Below are positions 63,703 to 64,000 of a stretch of 64,000 nucleotides of DNA, in pieces. A model generated the notes under the pieces. The model did not search any database, was not told where the DNA came from, and saw only the letters and a program-made list of their open reading frames with translations. The position numbers and the translations under genes were made by a program. Position 1 is the stretch's first letter. Every line of letters starts with the position of its first letter. This DNA is from Symbiodinium microadriaticum (lineage: Eukaryota > Sar > Dinophyceae > Suessiales > Symbiodiniaceae): assembly GCA_001939145.1 (NCBI GenBank), contig LSRX01000010.1, positions 872,109 through 936,108 on the forward strand, written 5' to 3'.

Positions 63703-63840
63703 TTAAACATCATGCCTTTCGGGTAGACTGTAGCAACCAGAGGAAGCCTTCCTCTCCGCCGGGGCTGTCTCGACGCCCTCTTTGGTCAGCTTTTCGGCAA
63801 GCAGGTGGAGCTCTGGCACCGTGAAGCCAGAGCTACGCCT
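63703..63840 (-). CDS. Exon, helical charged protein
   Basis: Acceptor TCCAAACTCAG, RRSSGFTVPELHLLAEKLTK then EGVETAPAERKASS, donor TCTG/GTTGCT at 63738, or reading on to TAA at 63703. Third positions almost all G/C. Confidence 0.72.
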   Translation of the reverse strand, partial: RRSSGFTVPELHLLAEKLTKEGVETAPAERKASSGCYSLPERHDV

Positions 63841-63869
63841 CTGAGTTTGGAGCAAATCGGGTTAGAGGT

Positions 63870-63915
63870 TTTTAGGGCTTAAGGGGTTTAGGGTTTGGGG
63901 TTTAGGGTTTGCTGT
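63870..63915. repeat. TTTAGGG words
   Basis: Short telomere-like tract near the window end. Confidence 0.8.
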
Positions 63916-64000
63916 CAAGAGGTCGGGGCTTAGGAAACGGCTTAGGGTCTCAACGGTCGCGGGCTGCAGAGAAGTTCCCAGACTCTTCGAACGTTGCAGC

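Overview
The window looks like nuclear DNA of a dinoflagellate, probably a Symbiodiniaceae/Suessiales-type alga. Three things point there. The longest gene has a secreted, cysteine-rich segment (residues 51-77) of the CCPT...CC kind that recurs in dinoflagellate membrane proteins. Several introns appear to start with GC instead of GT. Plant/dinoflagellate-type telomere words (TTTAGGG/CCCTAAA) are scattered through almost all non-coding DNA. No bacterial operon, rRNA, tRNA or CRISPR array was seen. The species is not determined.

Nearly every exon I can support reads on the minus strand, so transcription would run from high to low coordinates. Exons are short (20-200 bp) and GC-rich at third positions. 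The introns hold microsatellites, miniature inverted-repeat elements and degenerate CCCTAAA tracts. Two genes are well supported. One is a six-exon gene (30133-34341) for a predicted 768-residue multi-pass membrane protein. The other is a neuferricin (CYB5D2)-like haem-binding protein (18553-19683, 5' end missing). A four-exon gene for a 110-residue protein (38167-38944) can be read from ATG to stop with all phases agreeing. Phase-matched multi-exon pieces also occur at 14.2-14.7, 24.6-24.9, 25.4-25.6, 26.0-26.3, 36.8-37.5, 42.4-42.6, 45.0-45.5 and 61.1-61.3 kb. Other entries are single exons, called from a reading frame bounded by plausible splice sites.

Layout: 0-12 kb, isolated exons and a cluster at 10.4-11.6 kb; 13.6-16.6 kb, one or two genes; 17.7-18.1 kb, a 100-bp tandem repeat; 18.5-19.7 kb, neuferricin; 20.9-23.1 kb, a cluster of unknown exons; 23.7-24.25 kb, a possible plus-strand gene; 24.3-30 kb, several small minus-strand genes; 30.1-38.9 kb, a compact head-to-tail series of genes; 40-45.5 kb, more small exons; 46.19-46.25 kb, an assembly gap beside a 95-bp tandem repeat; 46.7-54.9 kb and 56-63.9 kb, further exons; 55.2-55.97 kb, a degenerate repeat field.

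Limits: exons were called by eye without homology search, transcripts or codon statistics. In GC-rich DNA more than one frame, sometimes on both strands, can look protein-like. Coordinates of splice sites are my best reading and the frame of some single exons may be wrong. Most proteins could not be assigned a function.
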